The translations under genes were made by a program, and so were the position numbers. A DNA stretch of 64,000 bases from JAEULH01 sp963789785 (GTDB lineage Bacteria > Pseudomonadota > Alphaproteobacteria > Rhodospirillales > Defluviicoccaceae). This document shows positions 35,574 through 45,543 of this stretch, piece after piece; position 1 is the first letter of the stretch, and each line of letters opens with the position of its first letter. Below the pieces are notes generated by a model. It was not told where the DNA came from. It searched no databases and worked only from the letters and a program-made list of their open reading frames with translations. The stretch spans positions 62,001 to 126,000 of the forward strand of contig CAWBNC010000006.1 of assembly GCA_963789785.1 (NCBI GenBank), read 5' to 3'.

Positions 35574-37691
35574 ATGAGCGACGGCATCGGCCGCGAACGT
35601 CACGATCGAGGCGCCGGCAAGCCAGGTCATGGCCCGCCTCGCCGGCCTTCTCCGCCATGGCGACATCGCCCTCGCCCTCGCGGTCGTCTCGATCCTGGTG
35701 GTCCTGATCCTGCCCCTGCCGGGCTGGCTGCTCGACGTCGCCCTGGCGTTCTCGCTGGCCTTCTCGGTCATGATCCTGATGACCGCGCTGTTCGTCGAGC
35801 GCCCGCTCGACTTCAATGCCTTCCCGGTCGTGCTCCTGCTGGCGACGATGATCCGGCTGGCGCTGAACATGGCGTCCACCCGGCTGATCCTCGCCAACGG
35901 CCACGAGGGCACGGCCGCGGCCGGTCACGTTATCGAGTCGTTCGGCGGCTTCGTCGCCGGCGGCAATTTCGTCATCGGCCTGATCGTTTTCTCCATCCTC
36001 GTCATCGTCAACTTCGTCGTCATCACGAAGGGCTCGACGCGCATCGCCGAGGTCGCCGCCCGCTTCACCCTTGACGCCATGCCGGGCAAGCAGATGGCGA
36101 TCGACGCCGACCTGTCCGCCGGGCTGCTGGACGAAACCGAAGCCCGCGCCCGCCGGCAAGCGCTGGAGGACGAGAGCAACTTCTACGGCGCCATGGACGG
36201 CGCGTCGAAGTTCGTCCGCGGCGACGCCGTCGCCGGCCTGTTGATCACCGGCATCAACATCGTCGGCGGGATGGTCATCGGCATCGCCCAGATGGGCCTG
36301 CCGTTCTCCGTCGCGGCCGACTCCTACACCCGGCTGACCATCGGCGACGGACTCGTCAGCCAGATCCCGGCCCTCATCGTCTCGACCGCCGCCGGCCTGA
36401 TCGTCACCAAGGGCAGCGTGACCGGCACCACCGAGCGGGCCCTTGTCGGTCAGTTGCTCGGCAATCCGAAGGTTCTGGCCGTCAGCGCCTTCCTGCTCGC
36501 GGCGCTGGCGGTGGTGCCCGGCGTGCCCGCCCTGCCCTTTCTTGCGCTTGCCGTGGTGACCGGCGGGCTCGCCTGGCGGCGCCATGGCGCAATCGTCCGC
36601 ACCGACGGCGAGCAGGCCAAGGCCAAAGCCGCGGCCGACGCGACACCGGCGGCGGAAGAGCCGATCAGCGTTGCGCTCCACATGGACGATGTCCGCCTGG
36701 AGCTCGGCTATGGCCTGCTCTCGCTGGTCAACAGCGCGAACTCGGGCCGAGGGTGCCGGAACAGATCAAGGCGCTCCGCCGCCAGCTTGCCGGCGAGCTC
36801 GGCTTCGTCATGCCCAGCGTGCGCATCCAGGACAACATGCAGCTCGCCGCCGAGGATTACGTCATCCGCATCAAGGAGATCGAAGCCGGGCGGGGCAGCG
36901 TCCGGCCCGGCCGGGTTCTGGTCATGGATCCGCGCGGCGACGCGATCACGCTGCCCGGCGAGGCGGCGCGCGAGCCGACCTTCGGCCTGCCGGCGATGTG
37001 GATCGATCCGGCCAGGCGCGAGGAAGCAGCCTTCCGCGGCTACACCGTCGTCGATGCGGCCACGGTCGTCACCACGCATCTGACCGAGGTCGTCAAGGAC
37101 AACATGGCCGAGATGCTGTCCTATGCCGAGACCCGCAAGCTGCTGGAAGAGCTCGACAAGGAGCACCAGAAGCTCATCGGCGAGATGATCCCGGCCCACA
37201 TCTCCTACGGCGGGGTCCAGCGGGTCCTGCAGAACCTCCTCGCCGAGCGGATCTCGATCCGCGACCTGGCGACGATCCTCGAAGCCATCGCCGAGATCGG
37301 CTCGCATGCGCGCGGCGTCGGTGTGATCACCGAACACGTGCGCAGCCGCCTCGCCCGGCAGATTAGCGACATGCACGCTAATACCGCCGGCGTCGTGCCG
37401 CTCATCGCGCTGTCTCCGGAGTGGGAACAGACCTTTTCCGAGGCGCTCGTCGGCAGCGGCGACGACCGCCAGCTCGCCCTGCCGCCGAGCAAGCTGCAGG
37501 CCTTCGTCAGCGCCCTGCGCAACAGCGTCGAGCGCCAGGCGATGACCGGTGAGAGCGCTGTCCTGCTGACGAGCCCGCAGGTTCGCCCGTTCGTCCGTTC
37601 GATCGTCGAGCGGTTCCGGCCGAGCGTCGCGGTGATGTCGCAGAGCGAGGTTCATCCCCGCGCCCGGATCAAAACCGTAGGCCACATCTGA
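35574..37691 (+). CDS. flhA: Flagellar export gate protein FlhA, two frameshifts
   Basis: Large integral membrane protein of the flagellar type III export gate. About 705 residues when repaired: eight membrane segments in the first half (IALALAVVSILVVLILPLP, LLDVALAFSLAFSVMILM, IRLALNMASTRLIL, NFVIGLIVFSILVIVNFVV) with the FHIPEP-region signature (TLDAMPGKQMAIDADL), then a cytoplasmic domain (ELGFVMPSVRIQDNMQLAAE, HISYGGVQRVLQNLLAERI). AGGAAGGAG precedes the ATG at 35574; the frame must shift near 35597 (MSDGIGR|NVTIEAPASQVMARL) and again near 36751 (ANSGR|VPEQIKALRR). A shorter start at 35629 avoids the first shift. Confidence 0.92.
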
Positions 37692-37711
37692 CCTGAGGGA
37701 GTTATGACGCG

Positions 37712-38746
37712 ATGCGCTTGAAAACCTACTGCGCCGGGTCAATGGCCGAAGCGATGCAGCTCGTCCGCAAGGACATGGGCCGCGACGCCATCATCGTCGC
37801 CACCCACCAGGAGGCTCCGGGTCGCGAGGTCCAGGTGACCGCGGCACTGGAAGCGGACGATCGCGACGATGCGCTGCTCGCCGGCTGGACCACGTCAACG
37901 GCCGACGGCGGCGACGACCGGTTCCCCGGCGTGGTTGCGGACGGCGGCCCGGGATCGGCCCTGCACCGCGACCTTGGCTACCACGGCGTACCCGCAGCCC
38001 TCGCCGAGCGGCTGACCCGGCTGGCGACGAGCTTTTCCACCGCAGACCCGGTCATGGCGCTGGCCGGCGCCCTCGACGAGGCTTTCGATTTCGCACCCCT
38101 CGGCGACCGGCCCCCGCCCCGCCCGGTCATGCTCGTCGGGCCTCCCGGCGCCGGCAAGAGCATCGTCGCCGCCAAGCTGATGATGCGCGCCCGCCGCGCC
38201 GGCCGCCCGTTCGCGGCGATCACGACCGACACCCGCCGCGCCGGCGGCGTCGAGCAGCTCCAGGCGTTCACCGGGATCCTCGGCGCCGAGCTGACCGCCG
38301 CCGATGACGTGAACAAGCTGGGAATAGCGGTGCAAGCCGCGGACGAAGGCGAGCTCTACATCGATACCGCCGGCGCGAACCCTTACGACGATGACGAGCT
38401 GGAAGCGCTGCGCGGTCTCGTCCGCGCCGCGCGGGCCGAGCCGTTCCTGGTTCTGCCCGCCGGTGGCGACGCCATGGAGGCCGCCGACATTGCCCGCGCT
38501 TTCGCTTCGGTCGGCGCCCGCCGGTTGATCGCCACAAGGCTGGACATGACCCGGCGCTTCGGCAGCCTGCTCACCGCCGCGACCGCCGGCCAGCTTTCCT
38601 TCGCCGACGTCGGCATCAGTCCGTTCGTCGCCGATGGCCTCGCCGCCGTCAACCCCGTCTCGCTGGCGCGCCTGATCCTGCCGCCCTCGACGATGACAGC
38701 ACCGGCTGAATCTGCGGACACCGCTGCCCAGGAGGCGGGACGATGA
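37712..38746 (+). CDS. flhF: Flagellar SRP-like GTPase FlhF
   Basis: Membrane-associated GTPase that sets where and how many flagella are made. 344 residues: the N-terminal B domain (MRLKTYCAGSMAEAMQLVRKDMG), then a linker, then the NG domain with GPPGAGKS at 143-150, TTDTRRAGGVEQLQ and YIDTAGANPYD. Short for the family but intact. 20 bases after flhA, overlapping flhG by 4 bases. Confidence 0.93.
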   Translation: MRLKTYCAGSMAEAMQLVRKDMGRDAIIVATHQEAPGREVQVTAALEADDRDDALLAGWTTSTADGGDDRFPGVVADGGPGSALHRDLGYHGVPAALAERLTRLATSFSTADPVMALAGALDEAFDFAPLGDRPPPRPVMLVGPPGAGKSIVAAKLMMRARRAGRPFAAITTDTRRAGGVEQLQAFTGILGAELTAADDVNKLGIAVQAADEGELYIDTAGANPYDDDELEALRGLVRAARAEPFLVLPAGGDAMEAADIARAFASVGARRLIATRLDMTRRFGSLLTAATAGQLSFADVGISPFVADGLAAVNPVSLARLILPPSTMTAPAESADTAAQEAGR

Positions 38747-39567
38747 GCGACAGCACCTGCCAGATCCTCCGCCCGACGGCCTTCGCCCGCCGCGGCCAAC
38801 TGACTGCGGTCGCCTCGGGCAAGGGCGGCGTCGGCAAGACCTGGCTTGCGATCGCGCTGGCCCACGCCATGGCGCGCGCCGGCCGCAGAACGCTACTCTT
38901 CGACGGCGACCTCGGCCTTGCCAACGTGGACATCCAGCTCGGCCTGATGCCGCAGGACGATGTCGGCGGCGTTCTCGCCGGCCGGCTGACCCTGCCTCAG
39001 GCGATCACCCCGTTCGCCGAAGGCCTCGACATCATCGCCGGACGCTCGGGCTCCGGCCGGCTCGGTTCGGCGCCCGTAAGCCGGCTGCAGCACCTCTGCC
39101 AGGAGCTTGTCGGGATAAGCCGGGACTATGACCTGGTCCTGCTCGACCTCGGCGCCGGGGTCGAACAGACCGTTCGCCAGCTCACCCAGAATGTCGACAC
39201 CTGTCTCGTCGTCGTGACCGATGAGCCGACCTCGCTGACCGACGCCTACGCCTTCATCAAGGTCGCGATTGCCGACCGGCCCGACGCCGACCTGCGCATC
39301 GTAGTCAATATCGCCGCCAGCGACCGCGACGGGCAGCGGACCTACGCCACCTTGCTGAAGGCCTGCCAGGGGTTTCTCAAGATCTCCCCGCCCCTGCTCG
39401 GTGTTATCCGCCGCGACGCCAGGGTCGCCGAATCCATCCGCCAGCAGACGTCGATCATGACCCGGTCGCCGCGCTCGGAAGCGGCCTCAGACATCAACGC
39501 CATCGCGCTGCGCCTGCTGGCCGAGTCGCCCGGCAGGAAGCGGGTCGTCGGTCTCGAGCAGACATGA
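38743..39567 (+). CDS. flhG: MinD-like ATPase FlhG (FleN/YlxH)
   Basis: ParA/MinD-family ATPase that limits flagellar number by acting on FlhF. 274 residues with the deviant Walker A ASGKGGVGKTWLA (25-37), LFDGDLGLANVDIQLGL and the switch LLDLGAGVEQTV. Its start overlaps flhF and its end overlaps the next gene, each by 4 bases, so the three are translationally coupled. Confidence 0.94.
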   Translation: MSDSTCQILRPTAFARRGQLTAVASGKGGVGKTWLAIALAHAMARAGRRTLLFDGDLGLANVDIQLGLMPQDDVGGVLAGRLTLPQAITPFAEGLDIIAGRSGSGRLGSAPVSRLQHLCQELVGISRDYDLVLLDLGAGVEQTVRQLTQNVDTCLVVVTDEPTSLTDAYAFIKVAIADRPDADLRIVVNIAASDRDGQRTYATLLKACQGFLKISPPLLGVIRRDARVAESIRQQTSIMTRSPRSEAASDINAIALRLLAESPGRKRVVGLEQT

Positions 39568-40016
39568 TCGGGCCAACAGCGGTGAAAGCGAGCCTCGCGG
39601 CCCTGATCCGGGTCGAGACATGGCGCTGCGAGGACGGGCGTCGGGCAGTGAACGCCGCCCAGGCCGAAATAGACACGCTGCACGACCGCCAGCACCGGCT
39701 CGCCGAAGCGCTTGCGCGCGAACGGCTGGCGGCGCGCACCCTTCCCCGGGACGCCGTCCATGACATGACGGCCTACGAGCGCCGGGTCGCAGTCGAGCGT
39801 CAGGCGCTTGAAGTTGATCTCGCCGCGGCCGAAGCCGCGCTGGCGACGGCGCGCGATGGCCTCGCCAAGGCCTTTGCCGAACGACGCAAGCTGGAGCTGG
39901 CGGAAGCCCGTCGCCGTCACGCCGAGCTGCGCGCGCAAGACCGCCGCGAACGCGCCGCTCTCGACGAGCTTGCCCTGCAAGGCCACGTCCGTATTCGCCT
40001 GACCGAGAGTAAATAG
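39564..40016 (+). CDS. fliJ: FliJ-like flagellar export protein
   Basis: Protein of 150 residues that is almost entirely alpha-helical coiled coil, rich in Ala, Arg, Glu and Leu (LIRVETWRCEDGRRAV, ALEVDLAAAEAALATARDGL). FliJ binds FliI and FlhA and has this size and composition. The call rests on composition and on coupling to flhG by a 4-base overlap, not on a sharp motif. It closes the plus-strand flagellar block; its usual partner fliI lies 4 kb away on the other strand. Confidence 0.65.
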   Translation: MIGPTAVKASLAALIRVETWRCEDGRRAVNAAQAEIDTLHDRQHRLAEALARERLAARTLPRDAVHDMTAYERRVAVERQALEVDLAAAEAALATARDGLAKAFAERRKLELAEARRRHAELRAQDRRERAALDELALQGHVRIRLTESK

Positions 40017-40183
40017 TTCTGTAGTCGCAGCATCTCTCCCCAAAGTGCTCGACGAAGGCTTCGCTGCGGTGCAACAAGGGATAAGCGAGAAGTTCGCGAT
40101 AGACTTTCCCCACGCGCCATGTAACGTACCCGCTGAACAACAATCCGTCTGGCGCGGCGGAGCAAAAACAAGCGGGGAACGGG

Positions 40184-41188
40184 ATGTACGCCGAGATCGA
40201 CATCGACGGCCGCGCGGCCGTCGAAGCTGTATCCACTGGTCATTTGCCGGCGGCGGATCTGGTTGCGCGGTCCGCGCACGAGGCCTACGACCGCTACCGC
40301 ACGCTCGACGAAGGCGTCGTCGCCGACTACATCCCGGCCCTGGCGCGGGTTTCGCGCGATCTGTTCGGGATCTGCATCGTCGGCGTCAACGGCGCCATCC
40401 ACGAAGTCGGCGACGCGCACTACGAGTTTTCCATCCAGAGCATCTCCAAGCCGTTTGTCTTCGCCCTGATCTGCGATGCAATCGGTGCGGAGCCGGCGCG
40501 CGAGAAGGTCGGCGTGAACGCGACCGGGCTGCCGTTCAATTCGGTGATGGCGATCGAACTCAACTCCGACCGGACGATGAACCCGATGGTCAACGCCGGG
40601 GCTATCGCGACGACCAGTCTGGCGCCGGGCGCGACCGCCACGGAGAAATGGCGTTTCGTTCAGGAGGGCCTGTCGAGGTTTGCCGGACGGAATCTCGAGC
40701 TCGACGGCGAAGTCTACGAATCCGAGGCGGCCACCAACCTCCGCAACCGCGGCATCGCCAAGCTCCTCGAAGGCTACGGCCGGATGTACTTCGACGCGCT
40801 GGAGGCGACGGACATCTACACCAGGCAGTGCTCGCTGCGCGTTTCGGCGAAGGATCTCGCGGTGATGGCGGCCACTCTCGCCGACGGCGGGGTCAACCCG
40901 CTGACCGGTGAGCGGGTGATCACCATCGACAACTGCAAGCGGGTGCTCGCAATCCTGGCGACGGCGGGGCTCTACGAGCGATCCGGCGACTGGCTTTACG
41001 AGATCGGCCTGCCGGGCAAGAGCGGGGTCAGCGGCGGCATCGTCACCATGGCGCCCGGCAAGGGCGGTCTCGGCACCTTCGCGCCGCCGCTCGACGCCGC
41101 CGGCAACAGCGTCAAGGGCCAGCGCGTGACCAAGTATCTCTCCGAGCGGCTCGGCCTCAACCTGTTCGCCTCGAAGCCGGAAGCGTAA
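40184..41188 (+). CDS. glsA: Glutaminase
   Basis: Hydrolyses glutamine to glutamate and ammonia in the cytoplasm. 334 residues of the beta-lactamase-like glutaminase family, with the SxxK catalytic pair Ser86/Lys89 in FSIQSISKPFVFAL, NPMVNAGAIATTSL, and the C-terminal SGVSGGIVTMAPGKGGLGTF block. GGGGAACGGG lies directly before the ATG. Followed by an MFS transporter and an asparaginase in the same direction. Confidence 0.95.
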   Translation: MYAEIDIDGRAAVEAVSTGHLPAADLVARSAHEAYDRYRTLDEGVVADYIPALARVSRDLFGICIVGVNGAIHEVGDAHYEFSIQSISKPFVFALICDAIGAEPAREKVGVNATGLPFNSVMAIELNSDRTMNPMVNAGAIATTSLAPGATATEKWRFVQEGLSRFAGRNLELDGEVYESEAATNLRNRGIAKLLEGYGRMYFDALEATDIYTRQCSLRVSAKDLAVMAATLADGGVNPLTGERVITIDNCKRVLAILATAGLYERSGDWLYEIGLPGKSGVSGGIVTMAPGKGGLGTFAPPLDAAGNSVKGQRVTKYLSERLGLNLFASKPEA

Positions 41189-41259
41189 GCCGCCTCGAAC
41201 GCCCTCAAATACTTCGAACGACAGCAAGCGACGAAAGCTGATCCATTAAGGAGGATTGC

Positions 41260-42988
41260 ATGTCGATGACACCCGCAAGCAGCGTAGCGACGGCGGCCGA
41301 CGCCGAGGCCCGCGAGTCCTGGGTCCCGATGATCACCATCGCGCTGGGCCAGGCGATCATGTCGTTTAACGTCGCGGCGCTCCCGGTCTCGATGAGCGGA
41401 ATGGTGGCAAGCTTCGGCGTGCCGCCGACGACGGTCGCCACCGGCATCGTGATGTACTCCCTCGCCGTAGCCGGCCTCGTCATGCTCGGCGCGAAGCTGA
41501 CCCAGCGATATGGCGCGACCACCATGTTCCGCATCGTTGTCGCCATCTATGCCGTCGCCCAGACGCTGATGACCCTCAGCCCTAACGCGACGCTGATGCT
41601 GACCGCGCAGGGCCTGTGCGGAATGTCGGCCGCCGTCATCGTCCCGGCGCTTGTCGCGCTGATCGCCAATCACTACCACGGCACCCAGCAGGCGACCGCC
41701 GTTGGCGCTTTGGGCTCGGCGCGCGCGGGCGCCAGTGCGGCGGCGTTTTTGATCGGCGGCGTGCTCGGCACCTTCATCGGCTGGCGGCCGGTCTTCGGTA
41801 TTCTCATCGTCGTCGCCAGTCTGGTCTTCTTTCTCAGCTTCAAGCTCAAGAAGGACGAGGGCCGGCCCGAAGTGCAAATCGACGCCATCGGCGTCGTGCT
41901 CGCGGCGGCGGCGATCATCCTGATCAGCTTCGGCTTCAATAACCTCAACCGCTGGGGCCTCGGCGTCGCCGGCCCCGGCGCGCCGTTCAATATTTTAGGC
42001 ATGTCGCCGGCGCCGGTGATGATCGTCGTCGGCATCATCCTACTGCAGTGCCTCATCGCCTGGTGCCGCCGAGTCGCGGCAGCCGGCAGGACGCCGCTTC
42101 TGGATCTTCGCGTCGTCATGTCGTCATCGGAGCGGGCCGCTGTCTACACCATGTTCGCCGTCGTGGCGCTGGAGGCGGCGCTCAACTTCTCCGTGCCGCT
42201 CTATATCCAGATCGTGCAAGGCCGTACGCCGCTGGCCACCGCCATCGCAATGATGCCGTTCAACCTCACGGTGTTCTTTACCGCCATCCTCGTCGTCCGC
42301 CTGTACAAGACTTTCACGCCGCGCCAGATCGGCCGAGCCGGCTTTATCGTCTGCACCATCGCCCTGCTTTGGCTCGCCTTCGTCGTTCGCAACGAGTGGA
42401 CGGAACTTCCCGTGCTCGTCGGCCTTTTCGTCTTCGGCCTTGGCCAGGGCGCTTTGGTGACCCTCGTCTTCAACGTCCTGGTCACGGCCGCGCCCAAGGG
42501 ACTGGCGAGCGACGTCGGCTCCCTGCGCGGAACGACCCAGAACCTCGCCGCCGCGGTCGGTACGGCGGTGGCGGGCGCGCTGATGGTGGGCCTGCTCAGC
42601 ACCGTGGTCGTTCGATACCTCGCCGATAATCCACGATTCCCCACCGAGATCCAGGCGCAGCTCAACCTCGACAGCATCAACTTCGTCAGCAACGACCAGC
42701 TGCTGACGATCATGGAACGCACGACGGCAACGCCGGCGCAGGTCGAGGAGGCGGTGCGCATCAACACCGAAGCGCGCCTGCGCGCACTCAAGATCGGCCT
42801 GTTGGTCATGGCCGGGCTCGCCGCGCTGACCATCGTTCCGGCCGGACGATCTGCCCAACTATCGCCCGGGCGAGATCCCCGCCAACCCGCCGCAACCGTC
42901 AGCCGACGAGGAACGGCGGCTGGCGCGCGAGGCCGAGGCGGGCGGGGTCAGAGCGGACGAAGCGGAGGCGGGCGGAGTACGGGCATGA
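41260..42988 (+). CDS. MFS transporter (DHA2-like, probably 14 membrane segments), C-terminal frameshift
   Basis: Inner-membrane proton-driven transporter of about 575 residues. Hydrophobic segments are regular from residue 23 on (MITIALGQAIMSFNVAALPV, GIVMYSLAVAGLVMLGAKL, AAVIVPALVALIANH, and others) with the large late loop typical of DHA2 exporters (IQAQLNLDSINFVSNDQLL). One extra base near 42846 moves the frame. In the proper frame the protein continues DLPNYRPGEIPANPP and ends in a short EAGGVRA-type repeat at 42988, overlapping the asparaginase ATG by 4 bases. Read literally the frame runs into asparaginase, a false 901-residue fusion. Substrate unknown; the neighbours suggest amino-acid amides or related compounds. 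Confidence 0.82.
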
Positions 42989-43965
42989 AGCCCCGCCTGC
43001 TGGTGCTCTCACTCGGCGGGACGATCACCATGGTGCCCGACGCCGGCGGTGGCATCGCGCCGAAATTGGGCGCGGCCGAGCTGATCGCCTCGGTTCCGGC
43101 GCTGGCCGACATCGCCGAGATCGAGGCGGAGTCGCCGCTGCGGGTCGCCAGTCCGTCGCTGACCCTCGCCAACCTGATCGCGGTGGCGCGACGGATCGAG
43201 ACGGCCTTCGCCGATGGCGCCGACGGCGCGGTCATTATCCAGGGTACCGACACGATCGAGGAGTCTGCCTTCATCCTCGATCTGCTGGTCGCCGCCGATC
43301 GTCCCGTCGTCGTCACCGGCGCGATGCGCGGCGCCGATGCGCCCGGCGCCGACGGCCCGGCGAACCTGCTGGCGGCGGTGCGCGTCGCAGCCGCGCCCGA
43401 AGCGCGCGGCCTCGGCACGCTGGTCGTCCTGAACTACGCCATCCACGCGGCGCGCTTTGTCCAGAAATCGCATACCGCCCTGCCCTCGGCGTTCCTGTCG
43501 CCGCTCGCAGGTCCTCTGGGCGCCGTGATCGAAGGCCGGCCGCGCATTTACATGCGCGTTGCCCGCAAGCCCTGTCTGCCGGCGGCGGGCGGCGCGCCGA
43601 AGCCGGTCGGTCTGGTCAAGGCCGCGATGGGCGACGAGACGCACCTTTTTAGGGTTCTGGCGGAAAGCGGCTGTTCCGGGTTCGTCATCGAGGGCATGGG
43701 TGCCGGCCATGTCCACGCCGAGGCGGCGCCGATCCTGGGCGCGCTCGCCGCGCAGTTTCCGGTCGTGCTGGCCTCACGGGTGATGACCGGACCGGTCTTT
43801 ACCGGGACGTATGGCTATGCGGGCGCCGAGATCGATCTCATCGGCCGCGGCCTGATCCCGGCGGGCTATCTCTCCGGGCTGAAGGCGCGCCTGCTCCTGA
43901 GTCTGGTGCTCAGGGAAACGCAAGATCGCCGCGCCATCGGCGACCACTTCGCGGCCTACGCGTAA
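42985..43965 (+). CDS. Asparaginase family protein
   Basis: Hydrolyses asparagine (or glutamine) to the acid and ammonia. 326 residues with the two catalytic threonine motifs LSLGGTITMV at the N-terminus and IIQGTDTIEESAF at about residue 80, plus MRGADAPGADGPANLL and a C-terminal FTGTYGYAGAEIDL block. No signal peptide, so probably cytoplasmic. The ATG at 42985 overlaps the stop of the transporter gene. Its own 3' end converges with and overlaps the repaired fliI end by about 10 bases. Confidence 0.9.
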   Translation: MKPRLLVLSLGGTITMVPDAGGGIAPKLGAAELIASVPALADIAEIEAESPLRVASPSLTLANLIAVARRIETAFADGADGAVIIQGTDTIEESAFILDLLVAADRPVVVTGAMRGADAPGADGPANLLAAVRVAAAPEARGLGTLVVLNYAIHAARFVQKSHTALPSAFLSPLAGPLGAVIEGRPRIYMRVARKPCLPAAGGAPKPVGLVKAAMGDETHLFRVLAESGCSGFVIEGMGAGHVHAEAAPILGALAAQFPVVLASRVMTGPVFTGTYGYAGAEIDLIGRGLIPAGYLSGLKARLLLSLVLRETQDRRAIGDHFAAYA

Positions 43966-45334
43966 GAGGCACCCCGGCTCCGGGTTTCCGTCCGCGGAGA
44001 GTCGGATGCTTCGGCGAGAATCGCCTCAAGATCGCGGTAGACGTCGCTCGAGGGGCGCGTGCTCGTCCGGCGCCTGGGCGAGAAACCCCGACAGCGCCGG
44101 CTGCAGCCGGATCGCCGCGTCGATGTCGGCGTCGCTGCCGGAACGGTATGCGCCCAGACGGATCAACTCCGCCATCCGGTCGTAGTCCGCCAGACGCCGC
44201 CGCGCCGCCTCGATCACCGCGTTCTCTTCGCCGCTGTTGCACCCCGGCAGGGCCCGCGAGACGCTGCGCAGGATGTTGATCGCCGGATAGCGGCCGGCTT
44301 CGGCGATGGCGCGGTCGAGAACGATGTGGCCGTCGAGAATGCCGCGAACGGCATCGGCGACGGGCTCGTCGTGATCGTCACCCTCGACCAGCACGGTGCA
44401 CAGCGCGGTGATCGAACCCTGCCCCGGACCGCCGGGCCCGGCGCGCTCGAGCAGACGGGGCAGTTCGGCGAACACCGACGGCGTATAGCCTTTCGTCGCC
44501 GGCGGCTCGGCCGCGGCAAGGCCGATCTCGCGCTGGGCCATGGCGAAGCGGGTGACGCTGTCCATCAGCAAGAGCACATGCCGGCCCTGGTCGCGGAAGG
44601 CTTCGGCCACCGCCATCATCGTCCAAGCGGCCTGGCGGCGGACCGGCGGCGGTTCGTCCGAAGTGGCGACGACGACGACGCTGCGCCGCAGGCCCTCGTC
44701 GCCGAGGGTGTCCTCGACGAACTCGCGCGCTTCGCGTCCCCGCTCGCCGATCAGGCCGATGACAACCACATCGGCGTCGGTGTGGCGGGCCATCATCGAC
44801 AGGAGCATCGACTTGCCGACACCCGACGCGGCGAAAATCCCCAGACGCTGGCCGCGGCAGCACGTGGTGAAGGCGTTGATCGCGCGCACACCGACGTCGA
44901 GCTTGCCGCCGATACGCTGGCGCAGGTGCGCCGGCGGCGGTGCGCTGCGCAGGCCGTAGGCCGCCGGTCCGGGCGGCAGGGCGCCGCGGCCGTCGAGCGG
45001 CTCGGCGAAAGCGTTGAGCACCCGCCCGCACCAGGCCGGGCCGGGGTAAATGACCGGCGCACCGCCGACGCCGTTCGGCACGGCTTCCGGGGCCGAGGCC
45101 CTCGTTCCCGGCAAGCGGCATCAGCAGGGCCTTGCCGGCGCGAAAGCCGACGATTTCGGCTCCGATCGCGCTCATGCCGCGGCGATGAAGGCGGCAGCGA
45201 TCGCCGACGGCGAGGCAGCCGTCGAGACCGTCGACCTCGATCAGCAGGCCGACGATGCCGCTGATCCGACCGAAGACGGTCACATCCGGCAAGCGGTCGA
45301 TGGCGCGGATGGCGGCGGTGACGGCGGCGAACAC
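43956..45334 (-). CDS. fliI: Flagellar export ATPase FliI, two frameshifts
   Basis: F1-ATPase-like hexameric ATPase that powers or assists flagellar protein export. Walker A ASGVGKSML, GLIGERGREAREFVEDTLG, LLLMDSVTRFAMAQREIGL and the FliI block KGYTPSVFAELPRLLERAG are clear. An extra base near 45105 separates the N-terminal domain (MFAAVTAAIRAID..., GLGPGS) from AVPNGVGGAPVIYP, and another near 44040 truncates the end; in the restored frame it finishes VYRDLEAILAEA... at 43956. About 458 residues. GTG start at 45334. Divergent from ctrA across 209 bases. Confidence 0.92.
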
Positions 45335-45477
45335 GGATGCGGCCTCTCGTGCTGGTCCAGGTAGGCAGAGTTTGCCCTGTCCTTCGCTAACAGCTGGTGA
45401 AGGCTGCCAATTTACGGCGATGTTCGCGCAAAACGGGTATCCCTGTTTGCGTACCTTTTATAGTTGTGCAACCATCG

Positions 45478-45483
45478 TTAACC
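45478..45483 (+). promoter_or_regulatory. Possible CtrA half-site between fliI and ctrA
   Basis: TTAACC lies 61 bases before the ctrA ATG in the 209-base divergent region, where autoregulation of ctrA and control of fliI are plausible. No second TTAA at the usual 7-base spacing is seen, so it is only a weak candidate. Confidence 0.25.
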
Positions 45484-45543
45484 TGCTACCTTGGGTGACA
45501 GATTGATACGGGATGCTTCCTAAGGTTACAAAGGGGTTCGGCG

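Noticed and set aside
45421..45543. Sigma-54 or sigma-70 promoter for ctrA
   Set aside because: TATAGT and TTGCGT are both present but only 6 bases apart, and no GG-N10-GC pair fits, so I did not call a promoter.
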